This document shows positions 29,114-38,322 of a stretch of 64,000 bases of DNA, in pieces (positions within the stretch are counted from its first letter, which is position 1; the number at the start of each line of letters is the position of its first letter). Both the position numbers and the translations under genes were made by a program. The notes beneath the pieces were generated by a model that was given only the letters and a program-made list of their open reading frames with translations, was not told where the DNA came from and made no database searches. Source of the DNA: DATJPR01 sp963811705 (lineage in GTDB: Bacteria > Bacteroidota > Ignavibacteria > UBA10030 > UBA6906); contig CAWESL010000008.1 of NCBI GenBank assembly GCA_963811705.1, positions 124,001 through 188,000 on the forward strand. Direction: 5' to 3'.

Positions 29114-30040
29114 CGCCGTCGTCCCTGTTGACTGCGAGCCCGAAGAATGCGGAGCGTTTGTTTCACCAGGAAGAGTCCATAATAGATACCGAACGCAATC
29201 GGGATGAGGAGGGTGGGCCAGTACCTCCGGTAGAGATTCCATCGCATCCTGATTTCATCGTACGATCGGCGGCTCCAGAGGGGGGAAAAGAATGTCGACC
29301 ACGATGCTTCAACTCTGGTCACCGCATCGACAGAGGCGTCGGTCTGGTTAAACAAAACGCTCTTCTCGTCGATCGCCAGCGCATAGCCTTTGCGCGCGGC
29401 CCGCATGGAGAAATCGGCGTCGCCGGATCCCTGGGGGAACCATTTCTCATCATAGAACCCCACCTCAAGAAACGCTGCGGTCGGGATCAGCGTCCCCATC
29501 CCCGTCAACCAGCGGAGCGCACCATCCTGAACACTCATCCGGGCGAGGGTTTGGCCCGTCCACCAGCGAATCTTCCCGCCGGCATACCAGAGCTTTGATG
29601 TGTCGTTGAGATCATAGACCAGCGAGCCGACGAGCGTTCGCGGCCGTTGTTCTGCAAACGAAACGAGCGACTCGAGAAAATCCGGCTTGAAGTCCACATC
29701 GTCGTTCATGACCAGCACGAATGCCGGGTGGCGATTGAGCGCATCGCTGATTCCGACGTTCATGGCTTTCGACCACCACAGATCGCCTTGTTCCCGGATC
29801 AGTCGCACCCCGGGAAACTTCTGAGCCACCGTGTCGGCGGTCCCGTCGGTCGAGCCGTCGTCCACGACGACGATTTCGAAATTGGGATAGGGGATGGAGA
29901 GCGCCTTTGGCAAGAAACCTCTCCGTGAGGGCACGGCGGTTGTAGACGGCGAGGACGATCGAGACAAAGGGGCGGAATATTGTCTCCCGGCCTGTCCCGT
30001 TTGTCTTTCCGTGTTCACGACTTCCCGACGGAACGTTCAT
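29110..30040 (-). CDS. Family 2 glycosyltransferase, apparent frameshift
   Basis: The start region (from 30040) encodes F-V-S-I-V-L-A-V-Y-N-R-R, a normal GT2 beginning, but the rest (Y-P-N-F-E-I-V-V-V-D-D-G-S-T-D-G-T onward) is in another frame. The switch is at the run of three T's at 29906-29908 (one extra base), after which the protein is intact to the stop. It includes M-N-D-D-V-D-F (metal site), the rhamnosyltransferase-like W-Y-A-G-G-K-I-R-W-W, and a C-terminal membrane helix. With one base removed the product would be about 309 residues. It may be a real mutation or a sequencing error; the neighbouring genes are intact. Confidence 0.75.
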
Positions 30041-30082
30041 ATTTTGAGATCTTATCGCATTGGTTGACGACTGGATGCTGAC

Positions 30083-31060
30083 TTACGACGCGACCTGAGA
30101 GAATCGATGAAATTCTCTGAATGCCTCAAGTTCGTCGACACGAAGCTTCTCGAATAGGTCCGTGTCTTCGTCATGGAAGACGCAGAGATCGCAGTGACGG
30201 AGACCCTTGGGATCCGAGAAATACACATGCATCTCATCGATAAAACGCGTATCCGACAGGGCGCTGGAAAACATGTATTCTCCCGTTCGGTCATAGAGCA
30301 GAGCATTGCGGTATCCCGCTGACCCGAGCGTCGCGAAAACGGAGATCCCGTCGTCCTGCTGCTTGAACAGGAGAAACGGATAATACTCAAAGAACAAGAC
30401 GGGACGCATACTCCTCAGTACTTCTGTCGACGCCCTGATAATAGTGCAGTCGAAACCGTCAGTATCGATCTTTACCAGTTTGCTCCGGGCGAATTCCGGA
30501 CGCTCCGATAGGATTTGCTCCATTCGTTTGAATTGAACGGTCCGACCTCTTGACCCTCCGGTATGAATTGCAGCAGTGCCCCGTTGCTTCTCGATGCTCG
30601 CCTGGATGGTCTCGTGTCTGCCGCCGACAAAAGCCTTTTCGAGATATACGTTAGCGAATTGTCGGGCATTCTTTTCGAGAATCGTGAAGTATCCTTCCTC
30701 ACCCTCAATACAGAGGATCGGGGCCCTGGTTGTGTTCCGAAGCACGGCAATGCTGTCGCCGATGTTTCCTCCGATATCTATGCATGACATCGCAGGATAT
30801 TTCTCCTCCACTCCCCTCGCGATCCTTGCGAGATTCGAGGCGAACATGGGGAACATCCTGAGGATCGCCGGAAGGTCGTGAGACAGCGGCATCACCATGG
30901 GGCAGCCGAATATATCTGCATGGACTAAAGGGTCGCCGATCCGGATCAGGATCCTGCGGAAGATGTTCAAAAAGGCCAATCGGAGTCTGTCCCAGTAGGA
31001 ACCTGAAAGCGCGTTCAGACTTCGATTCAAGATATACTGTGCTATGGTCGAGAGGATCAT
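30083..31060 (-). CDS. FkbM-family methyltransferase
   Basis: The 325-residue protein has the SAM-binding motif C-I-D-I-G-G-N-I-G-D-S at about residues 92-102, then C-I-E-G-E-E for the second strand, and L-V-K-I-D-T-D-G-F-D, the acidic motif of FkbM O-methyltransferases. An R-P-V-L-F-F-E-Y-Y segment follows. It probably methylates a sugar or lipid in the glycan. It begins one base into the previous gene's stop. The region is more AT-rich than the flanking sugar genes. Confidence 0.75.
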   Translation of the reverse strand: MILSTIAQYILNRSLNALSGSYWDRLRLAFLNIFRRILIRIGDPLVHADIFGCPMVMPLSHDLPAILRMFPMFASNLARIARGVEEKYPAMSCIDIGGNIGDSIAVLRNTTRAPILCIEGEEGYFTILEKNARQFANVYLEKAFVGGRHETIQASIEKQRGTAAIHTGGSRGRTVQFKRMEQILSERPEFARSKLVKIDTDGFDCTIIRASTEVLRSMRPVLFFEYYPFLLFKQQDDGISVFATLGSAGYRNALLYDRTGEYMFSSALSDTRFIDEMHVYFSDPKGLRHCDLCVFHDEDTDLFEKLRVDELEAFREFHRFSQVAS

Positions 31061-32334
31061 TATGCTTGGGGTTTTAACGGATTGGCAGTCCGTTGAGGCG
31101 ATTGGAGTATCGACATGCGCAGGCGCAACGCCGCTTTCACGTCGTCAGGATGCACCCCCGTAATACAATGCGCAGCATTCACTTCGCAGTATTCCCGACA
31201 GGGAGCGATGGCGTTCTTCGGCTGAAATACCGACGCGTCCGTGTTCCATGGTCCATACCGGTTCGGTGAATAGGAATGCGTCGGAGAACCGTCTAACGGA
31301 TGACAAAAGATTTCGACCATCGGGAGTTTCAACGCGGCGGCAATATGCGCAAGCCCGGTGTCGTTGCCGAAGTAGAGAGAGCTCCGTTCCAGCAACGCCG
31401 CACATTGTCTAATTGTTGTCTGTCCGATCATATTCAAATATGCCTCCGGCCTTTCGTGCCGAAAATGTGACGCCAGTTCAGAGTCGTCCTTCCCCCCCAC
31501 CAGTAGGATGCGGACATGATACTGATCGATCAACCACGTACACAGCGAGACGAAGTTTTGGACCGGCCACATCTTTGTTCGATGGCTTGCGCCTGGACAA
31601 CACGCCACGATCGGTTGGAACTCATCTACCCTCCAAGATAGGAGTGTCGATTTCGCGAACTCTCTGTCCTCGGGAGAGAGCCAGAGCTCAAGCTTGTTGT
31701 CTCCGACCTTCCCCCCCAGGATGCTGACAAGATTCATATTATGTTCAACTTCGTGTCTCTGCGGGTCATCGACTACAATGATTGTGAGGTATTTGTCGAA
31801 TGATCGATTCTCGCTTTTCTTACGTTCGCTCACATTCTCGGAGTATCCCAGACGGAGGGGAGCATCGCTGCAGTACGTCAGGAATGTCGCAAATCTTGCA
31901 TCATGCTCAAACCGCGGAACGATCGCGACATCAAATTTTCGCCCAAGGAAGTGTGCCCGGGCGAAGCGGATCGCTTCACGATAACGGACAAGGGTGTGGC
32001 GCAATTGCGGAAATGGAAATACCAGAATCTCATTGACATATGGACACAACTCAACGAGGTTCTTGATCTCGGGCTTGACGACAAACACGATTCGGGACGC
32101 CGGAAATGTGTGCCGGAGTTCTCGCAGAAAGCCTGAGGTAAGAACAATGTCGCCGATCTCGTCGAGGCGGATTACCAAGATCGCATGAGACTCTGCGTCT
32201 TTTCGCGTTGGAGGTGAAATCCACGGACCTCGAACGAAGAGCCAGCACAAGAGTTTTCCAAACGAGGACGACTTGGTAAGACGCTTGTAGAGAGCAAGGG
32301 GTAGGCGCGAAAGGTTCCTCACACCGGTAGACAT
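31060..32334 (-). CDS. Family 9 (heptosyltransferase-like) glycosyltransferase
   Basis: The protein has 424 residues from the ATG at 32334, which has AAGGA upstream; a GTG codon lies one codon earlier. It shows the GT9 pattern: I-L-V-I-R-L-D-E-I-G-D-I-V-L near the start, G-A-S-H-R-T-K-M-W-P and the C-terminal G-N-D-T-G-L-A-H-I-A-A-A donor motif. These GT-B enzymes usually add heptose in lipopolysaccharide, but family members use other sugars. About 45 residues before the catalytic domain are basic and partly hydrophobic. Confidence 0.83.
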   Translation of the reverse strand: MSTGVRNLSRLPLALYKRLTKSSSFGKLLCWLFVRGPWISPPTRKDAESHAILVIRLDEIGDIVLTSGFLRELRHTFPASRIVFVVKPEIKNLVELCPYVNEILVFPFPQLRHTLVRYREAIRFARAHFLGRKFDVAIVPRFEHDARFATFLTYCSDAPLRLGYSENVSERKKSENRSFDKYLTIIVVDDPQRHEVEHNMNLVSILGGKVGDNKLELWLSPEDREFAKSTLLSWRVDEFQPIVACCPGASHRTKMWPVQNFVSLCTWLIDQYHVRILLVGGKDDSELASHFRHERPEAYLNMIGQTTIRQCAALLERSSLYFGNDTGLAHIAAALKLPMVEIFCHPLDGSPTHSYSPNRYGPWNTDASVFQPKNAIAPCREYCEVNAAHCITGVHPDDVKAALRLRMSILQSPQRTANPLKPQA

Positions 32335-32467
32335 CACATCGCAATTCCTTCTTTGAGTACGGGCACAGATCCCCGTTCAAGGCGCAAAGTACGCAAATCA
32401 GGAGCGCTTCGCAAGAATTCTCCTTTTCCAGGGCGTGCACGAATTGCTCGGGTCGAGTTTCCCCGGC

Positions 32468-33391
32468 TCAGAGGAGGCGTGGAAGATCTCGAACAAGAAG
32501 CGATTCTCCCGTTTGAACATCGACGAGTGGTAAATCGGCGATGACTTCAAGCCCTTCCGACAAACTGAGGAACGTCAAATTGCCATCTTGGTCTCTCGAA
32601 TTTCGAAATTTCGCGCGAACGTAGGAAGTGCGTGGCGACACTTCATGGAAATCTCTACGGACGTCATTCCTGACAAAGAAAGCATTGCTCCCGACGCTGT
32701 TGGAACCCACCAGAGTGTATCCCTTCTTCCTCCCCAACGCGTGAAGAGCAGCGATGGACGCCCCGCCGTAAAGGAAGGAGTAATGGGCTTGTGTTTTGTG
32801 AAACGCCGGATCATATGGAGTCGCAACGGCTCGTTCCCATCCGAGAATGGCATCATATTCACAGACTACGATCCTTGGCGCAATGCACTCAATTGCCTCC
32901 CACACCCAGTAATCGTTTCCATCGATGTCGATCGACAGAAGTCCGATATCACCCTCGATGCCATGGCGCTTCAGCAGATCGTTGATATTGTCCCGGTTTA
33001 CAAATGCGCTAACCGCCTTCAGATCATACCGGCTATACAGTCCCTGCTTTTGAATGGCCTGGACAAGATCAGCGCGCGCTTCGATGACGAGTCCGGACCA
33101 ATTGTCATGCTGCAGCAGAAAACGCGTATTTGATTCCTTATAGTCTTCCACGCCGAATTCGACAAAGACCGGTTTGGCTATCTGGACCTTCCGAATCAGG
33201 TATTGTATTATTCCATCTTCGCCCCATTCTGAGAACACTTTGAACTCATGCTCGCGCAGGTCGTCGGAAGAGAGTCCTCGCTCGCTGGAGAGCCGGAGTT
33301 CGAGGCGGCCGACGGCCTGCTGCAAATCATCCATTCTGCGTACCAAATCTGTGAGTTGAGCAAGCCGCCGCTGAATGCGCCGAATAATCAC
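32468..33391 (-). CDS. Putative SAM-dependent methyltransferase
   Basis: The 307-residue protein opens with a short helical, coiled-coil-like stretch (1-35). Then comes F-S-E-W-G-E-D-G-I-I-Q-Y-L, followed by F-V-E-F-G-V-E-D-Y-K-E-S-N-T-R-F-L-L, which fits the SAM-binding loop of FkbM-like enzymes, and L-L-S-I-D-I-D-G-N-D-Y-W-V-W. It is therefore a likely methyltransferase acting on a glycan; the substrate is unknown. The 130 bp before the next gene and 52 bp after the flippase show no other gene. It lies in the AT-richer block. Confidence 0.6.
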   Translation of the reverse strand: MIIRRIQRRLAQLTDLVRRMDDLQQAVGRLELRLSSERGLSSDDLREHEFKVFSEWGEDGIIQYLIRKVQIAKPVFVEFGVEDYKESNTRFLLQHDNWSGLVIEARADLVQAIQKQGLYSRYDLKAVSAFVNRDNINDLLKRHGIEGDIGLLSIDIDGNDYWVWEAIECIAPRIVVCEYDAILGWERAVATPYDPAFHKTQAHYSFLYGGASIAALHALGRKKGYTLVGSNSVGSNAFFVRNDVRRDFHEVSPRTSYVRAKFRNSRDQDGNLTFLSLSEGLEVIADLPLVDVQTGESLLVRDLPRLL

Positions 33392-33443
33392 GCGATGCTC
33401 CTTTCAATCTCTGGATTTGGAATCGACGTTGATATTATCTGTG

Positions 33444-34868
33444 TTACTTGTTCCAAATTCCTGAGGCATTTCCGGCCAGGATTTTGCGGACCTGAATCGG
33501 CCAAACGAAGCACCAGGGGAGAAGACTGAGCGACATGCCAAGACTCACCCCGGTGGTCCCCAGGCCGCATGTTTTCGCAAGAAGGATGTTGAGCGGCACA
33601 ACGATGAGCGCCGTGATCACTCCGCTCCAAAGTTGGAGTCTGATTTTCCCAACACCGTTGATGAAGTTCACATAGATATTAGACCACGTCATGACCAGAA
33701 CGTACGCCCCTGTCGCAGCTGACAACCAGAACGGTATCAACACATGTTCTCTTCCACGCAGCCAAAATTCATAAAACCAACCGGATCCTGCCGTCATAAG
33801 AACAACAAGGACAGCCAGACCAGCCCACAGCATTCTGAGTCTTCGGAGCGAATTCAATATCCAATGAATGTCCTTTTTGACAAAGGCGTCCGTGTACGCT
33901 GACCAGAACGGAGTCAAAACAATTGTAAACGCCGTCGCGGCGACGCCATAATATTTCAGTGCAATATTGTACGGCGCAACCTCTTTGGGATCAAACATCT
34001 GTGTTATCAACAGATTGGCACTTGAGAAGACGATGATTCCCGCAATTTGCAGGACGAAAAAGCGCGCGCCGAGGTTCACAAGATCCTTCGAAAAACGCTT
34101 GTCAACAAACTGAAGTCGGGGCCGGATCCCTCGGTATTGACGCGCGTAGAACCACACATTCGCGAGGATGGGGGCAAGGGCCATCGGAGCTGTAATAGCA
34201 ACGCCAAGCCAAAACAACGACCCCGGAATAACTTGCGTTAGCAGCCACACGCAACCAAGGGAAACGATACTGGCAACGGCGTCGATTGCACCTGCCGCCG
34301 CAGGTCGCTGATAAGCATTAAGAATCGTCCCGATCAACCCGAAAACAAGTTTTAGACAGAACGCGAGAAACACGAAATAGGCAAGAAGACGCAACTCGGG
34401 ATCCATCGATGCAGACGTGTTGAGAATCTCAGACCACGGTAGAAATGGGTTGATGAGGGAGAAGAGAACTATGCTGGCACCAATGATCATTAATATGAAT
34501 GCGTACGTCGTGCTGACATAGATTTGGCCGACGTGTTCATCTTGCTTTGCGATCGACTCAGCGAGCCGATTGCGAAGACCATTGCCCAGCCCGATATCAA
34601 GAAAACCAGCCCAACCAATAATCCCGGTCAGGGTCAACCACACGCCGTACCGAGAGATATTCAGATAGGAAAGCGTCATCGGAACAAGCAAGAGGTTCAC
34701 TAATGCAGTGATTCCTCGAAGAATGAAGAGCGCGGAAATGTTGCGCTTTGCTTTCACGCTTCGCGAATGACCCGCCTGGAGAAATCTCCGAAGCATCCGA
34801 ATCGGCTTCAGAATATATTCCTTTCCCGCACCTGGCGTTCTTTCCGGATCAGTATTGTCGTTGTTCAT
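33444..34868 (-). CDS. Wzx-type polysaccharide flippase (first copy)
   Basis: The 474-residue protein has 12 or more hydrophobic helices in the MATE/MOP arrangement, beginning with K-R-N-I-S-A-L-F-I-L-R-G after a 40-residue polar N-terminus and including the G-L-G-N-G-L-R-N-R loop. It should move an undecaprenyl-linked glycan across the inner membrane. Its codon and base composition is more AT-rich than the second flippase that precedes it (upstream on the minus strand), and the two proteins are not close copies. It is probably part of an acquired block. Confidence 0.82.
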   Translation of the reverse strand: MNNDNTDPERTPGAGKEYILKPIRMLRRFLQAGHSRSVKAKRNISALFILRGITALVNLLLVPMTLSYLNISRYGVWLTLTGIIGWAGFLDIGLGNGLRNRLAESIAKQDEHVGQIYVSTTYAFILMIIGASIVLFSLINPFLPWSEILNTSASMDPELRLLAYFVFLAFCLKLVFGLIGTILNAYQRPAAAGAIDAVASIVSLGCVWLLTQVIPGSLFWLGVAITAPMALAPILANVWFYARQYRGIRPRLQFVDKRFSKDLVNLGARFFVLQIAGIIVFSSANLLITQMFDPKEVAPYNIALKYYGVAATAFTIVLTPFWSAYTDAFVKKDIHWILNSLRRLRMLWAGLAVLVVLMTAGSGWFYEFWLRGREHVLIPFWLSAATGAYVLVMTWSNIYVNFINGVGKIRLQLWSGVITALIVVPLNILLAKTCGLGTTGVSLGMSLSLLPWCFVWPIQVRKILAGNASGIWNK

Positions 34869-34911
34869 GTTTCGCGTTGTCTCTTACCGATGCACGGCAT
34901 CGTCTCTCCCC

Positions 34912-36240
34912 TCAATGCGAATCCCCGAATAACCTCGTCACCCACCGCCGAAGGAACGTATGGATATCTCCCCACCGGTGGAGCACCTCCGATGCTGTCA
35001 CCGGCACATACGCAATCATCTTGCGAACCGAAAGATAGGCGAGCAACACTGCCGACAGAACGTATCCGGCCGTGGCGCCCGTCAGACCGAGAAGCGGGAT
35101 GAACACCAGGTAGAAAACGATGGCCCCAGCCAGGGCCTGCAACCCGATCACGAAGCCTGCCCGCGCCTCCCCGATGCCCATGAGGACGCTCGAGGAAACG
35201 GCGCTCAGCGGCACAAACACGGCCATCAAGCCGAACACGCTCAATTGCGGGATCGCCTCAAGGTACTTCCCCTGGTAAACAATCTGAAGCAGGGGCCCGC
35301 CGAGCACCATGAAACCGAGCATCACGGGCACCATGCCGACGGCGCTGAACAGCAGGGATTTTTCGACGACGATCTTCAGCGACGACTTTTCTCCGCGCGA
35401 CGAAAGTTGCGACGCTGCGGGCAGAAGGAACATCTGGACAACCTGCGACACCATGTCATAAGCCCGCGTAAAGATCTTCACCGAATTATAGACCGCCACC
35501 TGCACCGGCCCGGTGAACGCCGCCAGAAGAAACGAGTCCGCCCGGGTGCTGAACAGCGAACTCAGATTACTGCCGAGCGAAAACGATCCGTAACTCCACA
35601 TCTTCTGCACCGAACCGAGGGACACATGACGGGTGAATGCCATGCCGCGCCGGGTAAACAGCAGTCCGACCAGCGACGAGCATGCAAGGGAAACAATGTT
35701 GACATGGATAAGATCGATCGCCGCATTGAACAGGTGCATGCGCGACAACACCCATGTGAGAAAGGGCGCGCCGAGAAAGTGCACCGCATCGGTGAAGAAC
35801 AATTCGCGGACGCGGAATCGCGCCTGGAGAACCACCAACGCCAGGTTCCGGACAAAAGACGCAAGAAGCATCGCGGGAAGGTAGGTCAGCAATACGGCCA
35901 TTTGGGGAGAATGGAGAATCTCGCCCAGGAATCCGCGAAGAACAACAATGACGATCGCTGCCAACGCCGTGAACCCCGTCTGCATGCCGACGGCGATCGT
36001 CACGGTCTCCCGCGCGTTGACCTGATCCTCCGAGGCAAACTTCAACAGGGGATTCAGGGCGAACGCCGTGATCAAGCCCGACAGAAGAAGAAAAATCTCC
36101 TGCAGCAGCGTCCAGTTGCCGAATTCCTCTTCGGGCAAGACCCTGATCACGAGCAGAACATAGCCGAGACCGTACACCACCGGCAGCGCCTTGTCTGCAA
36201 GTCCCCAGATTCCTTTATCGAGGTGCTTTCCGAATTCCAT
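34912..36240 (-). CDS. Wzx-type polysaccharide flippase (second copy)
   Basis: The 442-residue protein has about 12 to 14 transmembrane helices of the polysaccharide-export (MOP) superfamily. Features include the N-terminal G-I-W-G-L-A-D-K-A-L-P-V-V-Y and the D-S-F-L-L-A-A-F-T-G-P-V-Q-V-A-V-Y-N-S-V-K-I-F segment. It has normal GC for the window. A second flippase immediately follows downstream. It starts 13 bp after the stop of a GT2 gene. A role in lipid-linked glycan export is inferred from the family and context. Confidence 0.83.
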   Translation of the reverse strand: MEFGKHLDKGIWGLADKALPVVYGLGYVLLVIRVLPEEEFGNWTLLQEIFLLLSGLITAFALNPLLKFASEDQVNARETVTIAVGMQTGFTALAAIVIVVLRGFLGEILHSPQMAVLLTYLPAMLLASFVRNLALVVLQARFRVRELFFTDAVHFLGAPFLTWVLSRMHLFNAAIDLIHVNIVSLACSSLVGLLFTRRGMAFTRHVSLGSVQKMWSYGSFSLGSNLSSLFSTRADSFLLAAFTGPVQVAVYNSVKIFTRAYDMVSQVVQMFLLPAASQLSSRGEKSSLKIVVEKSLLFSAVGMVPVMLGFMVLGGPLLQIVYQGKYLEAIPQLSVFGLMAVFVPLSAVSSSVLMGIGEARAGFVIGLQALAGAIVFYLVFIPLLGLTGATAGYVLSAVLLAYLSVRKMIAYVPVTASEVLHRWGDIHTFLRRWVTRLFGDSH

Positions 36241-36252
36241 TGTCGTGTTGCC

Positions 36253-37155
36253 TTACTCCTGACCGGGACTCTGCGCGACCGTCGCACGTGGTTCCCGGAC
36301 GGCGGTCTGCCTCTTGTAGCGAAAGCCCGCCATGAAGTTGGCGACGATGCTTAACCATGGCCAAGTGAGCCAGTGGTACCACCGCGCGTACCGCCCGAAA
36401 AACCGGAGGCTGCTCAGGTACTTGTTTCTCAATTTGAACGACGAGAGATGGCCGCCGGCGCTGACAGAGAGTTTATGCCACACCCTGGCCGCCGGCTCGT
36501 ACCAGACAGAATAACCGGCCCGCCGGAAACGCATCGACCAGTCCGCATCCTCGCCATACATGAAGTAGGATTCGTCCAGCACTCCCACCGTCCGGATCGC
36601 GGAGGCACGAACAAGGATGCAGCATCCCGTTGCATAGTCGATACGCGAAGAGACATCGTATTGCCCGTGGTCCTGTTCCCGTATTCCCCGATGTTTCATC
36701 GTGCCGGACCAGAACGAAATCTCTCCGCCGGCAAACCACAGAACGTTCGGCACATCGTAGTAGAAGATCTTCGGTGCGACCATCCCGCACCCCTTCTCAA
36801 CGTCCATTCGCCGGACGAGCGCCTCCACGAACCCGGGGTCCACCACCGTGTCGTTGTTCAGGAGAAGCACATGCTCCGAACCCAATGCAAGCGCCCGATT
36901 GATGCCCACGTTATTGCCGCCCGCGAACCGGAGATTCTCTGATTGCTGAAGCAACTCGACACCCGGAAATTCCGCACGGATCGCTTCAACCGATCCATCC
37001 GTGGAACCGTTGTCCACGACGATGGTGTGCAGCGGACGGTAGTCGACCTTCCCCAGGGAACGGAGACACTCCAGCGTCAGATCGCGCCCGTTCCAGTTGA
37101 CGAGAATTGCGATGACCGGGGGATGGAAAGAATGTTGTTTCGTTTCGGTATTCAT
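36253..37155 (-). CDS. Family 2 glycosyltransferase, rhamnosyltransferase-like
   Basis: The 300-residue protein has the GT-A start A-I-L-V-N-W-N-G-R-D-L-T, then V-D-N-G-S-T-D-G-S, L-L-N-N-D-T-V-V-D-P-G-F (metal site), W-F-A-G-G-E-I-S-F-W-S-G and D-E-S-Y-F-M-Y-G-E-D-A-D-W-S-M-R. This is the WbbL-like rhamnosyltransferase group. A possible membrane-associated helix is near the C-terminus (about 260-285). It is cytosolic-facing, adding a sugar to a lipid-linked acceptor. Donor unknown. Confidence 0.86.
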   Translation of the reverse strand: MNTETKQHSFHPPVIAILVNWNGRDLTLECLRSLGKVDYRPLHTIVVDNGSTDGSVEAIRAEFPGVELLQQSENLRFAGGNNVGINRALALGSEHVLLLNNDTVVDPGFVEALVRRMDVEKGCGMVAPKIFYYDVPNVLWFAGGEISFWSGTMKHRGIREQDHGQYDVSSRIDYATGCCILVRASAIRTVGVLDESYFMYGEDADWSMRFRRAGYSVWYEPAARVWHKLSVSAGGHLSSFKLRNKYLSSLRFFGRYARWYHWLTWPWLSIVANFMAGFRYKRQTAVREPRATVAQSPGQE

Positions 37156-37175
37156 GTGTCAGCCGCCTTCAGACA

Positions 37176-38300
37176 TCACCGGCGTGCCGCAAGGTCTTCG
37201 ATCCCTCTCACCAGATTTTCCCAGGTGTACTTTTGCTTTTCCCTGGCAACGCCGAGCGACATCGTGGCGAGCGCCTCTCCCTGGTACAAACGCACGATGG
37301 AGGATGCAAGGGCTTCGGGGTCTCCGGGTGGCACAATGAACCCGGACTCCCCTTCCACAACAACTTCTGCAAGGCCGCCAACATCGCTCACGATGACCGG
37401 CCTGTCAAAATTGTAGGCGATCTGCGCTATGCCGCTCTGCGTCGCGGAAGTATACGGGAGGATCACCGCATCTGCGGCCGAAAAGTATTTCCCCACGTCG
37501 CCGTTCGGGACGTAGTCGGAACGGATCGACACATGGCGTTCAAGTCCCAGTGATGTAATCGTCTCGTGATATTGCTGTTCGGCATCGTAGAACTCGCCGA
37601 CCACGAGCAGGCTCACGTCCAGGGTGCGCACCACGCGGGCCATTGCTTCGAGGAGAACGTGCAGTCCTTTGTAGCGGCGAATGTAGCCGAAGAACAGCAG
37701 GACCCGCCGCGCGGTGAGCCCGAGTTCCTTTCGGGCGGCCTCCTTGTCGCACGATGCGCCGAACAGATCGTAGACGGGATGCGGCACATACCGGTAGTGT
37801 CCCGAAGGCCAGAATGCCTTCAACTCCTTTTCCACCGCATGCGACTGGACAACAAATCCATCCGCCGAACGGAACAGGTAGCGGGTGAACGCGCGATCGA
37901 AGGGGCGATGCTCGTGCGGGATGACATTGTCACAAATGACGATGACGGAAGTGGATCCTCCGCGCTTGACGCCCCGGGCGATTGTTCCGAAGCACGGTCC
38001 GAAAAACGGGAGCCAGTACTTGAACAGCAGAACGTCGGGTTTGCGGCGGCGGATCTCGCGACCGACGGCAATCCAGTTCAACGGGTTGATCGAATCGATG
38101 CGTTGCGGGGCCGGCGCAGTGTTCGAAGCATCCCCTTGTTCTTCCTGCGTCTTGCCCGGGAACAGGAACGACGGATACTGGCGCTTGAAGGTGATGGTCT
38201 CGACATCGTGACGGGCCGACAACGCGCGGGCGAGGAGGGCGATATAATGGGCAATCCCCCCGCGAAGAGGAAACGCCGTACTGACGATGACGATCTTCAC
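37176..38300 (-). CDS. Family 4 glycosyltransferase
   Basis: The 374-residue protein probably starts at the GTG at 38300. It begins with I-V-S-T-A-F-P-L-R-G-G-I-A-H-Y and has a GT1/GT4 donor domain: L-F-F-G-Y-I-R-R-Y-K-G-L, then V-L-P-Y-T-S-A-T-Q-S-G-I-A-Q and G-L-A-E-V-V-V-E-G-E-S-G-F-I-V. It lies between the rhamnosyltransferase-like gene (20 bp) and the cytidylyltransferase gene (22 bp). Specificity cannot be read from the sequence. Confidence 0.87.
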   Translation of the reverse strand: MKIVIVSTAFPLRGGIAHYIALLARALSARHDVETITFKRQYPSFLFPGKTQEEQGDASNTAPAPQRIDSINPLNWIAVGREIRRRKPDVLLFKYWLPFFGPCFGTIARGVKRGGSTSVIVICDNVIPHEHRPFDRAFTRYLFRSADGFVVQSHAVEKELKAFWPSGHYRYVPHPVYDLFGASCDKEAARKELGLTARRVLLFFGYIRRYKGLHVLLEAMARVVRTLDVSLLVVGEFYDAEQQYHETITSLGLERHVSIRSDYVPNGDVGKYFSAADAVILPYTSATQSGIAQIAYNFDRPVIVSDVGGLAEVVVEGESGFIVPPGDPEALASSIVRLYQGEALATMSLGVAREKQKYTWENLVRGIEDLAARR

Positions 38301-38322
38301 CGGGATCGGCTCTGCTTTCCGT

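Noticed and set aside
32335..32467. Possible small gene between the GT9 and methyltransferase genes
   Set aside because: The open frames there are antisense or lack a start with ribosome site; likely just an intergenic gap.
34960..36354. 464-codon open frame antisense to the second flippase
   Set aside because: Highly charged, repetitive composition typical of the complement of a membrane protein gene; no ribosome site.
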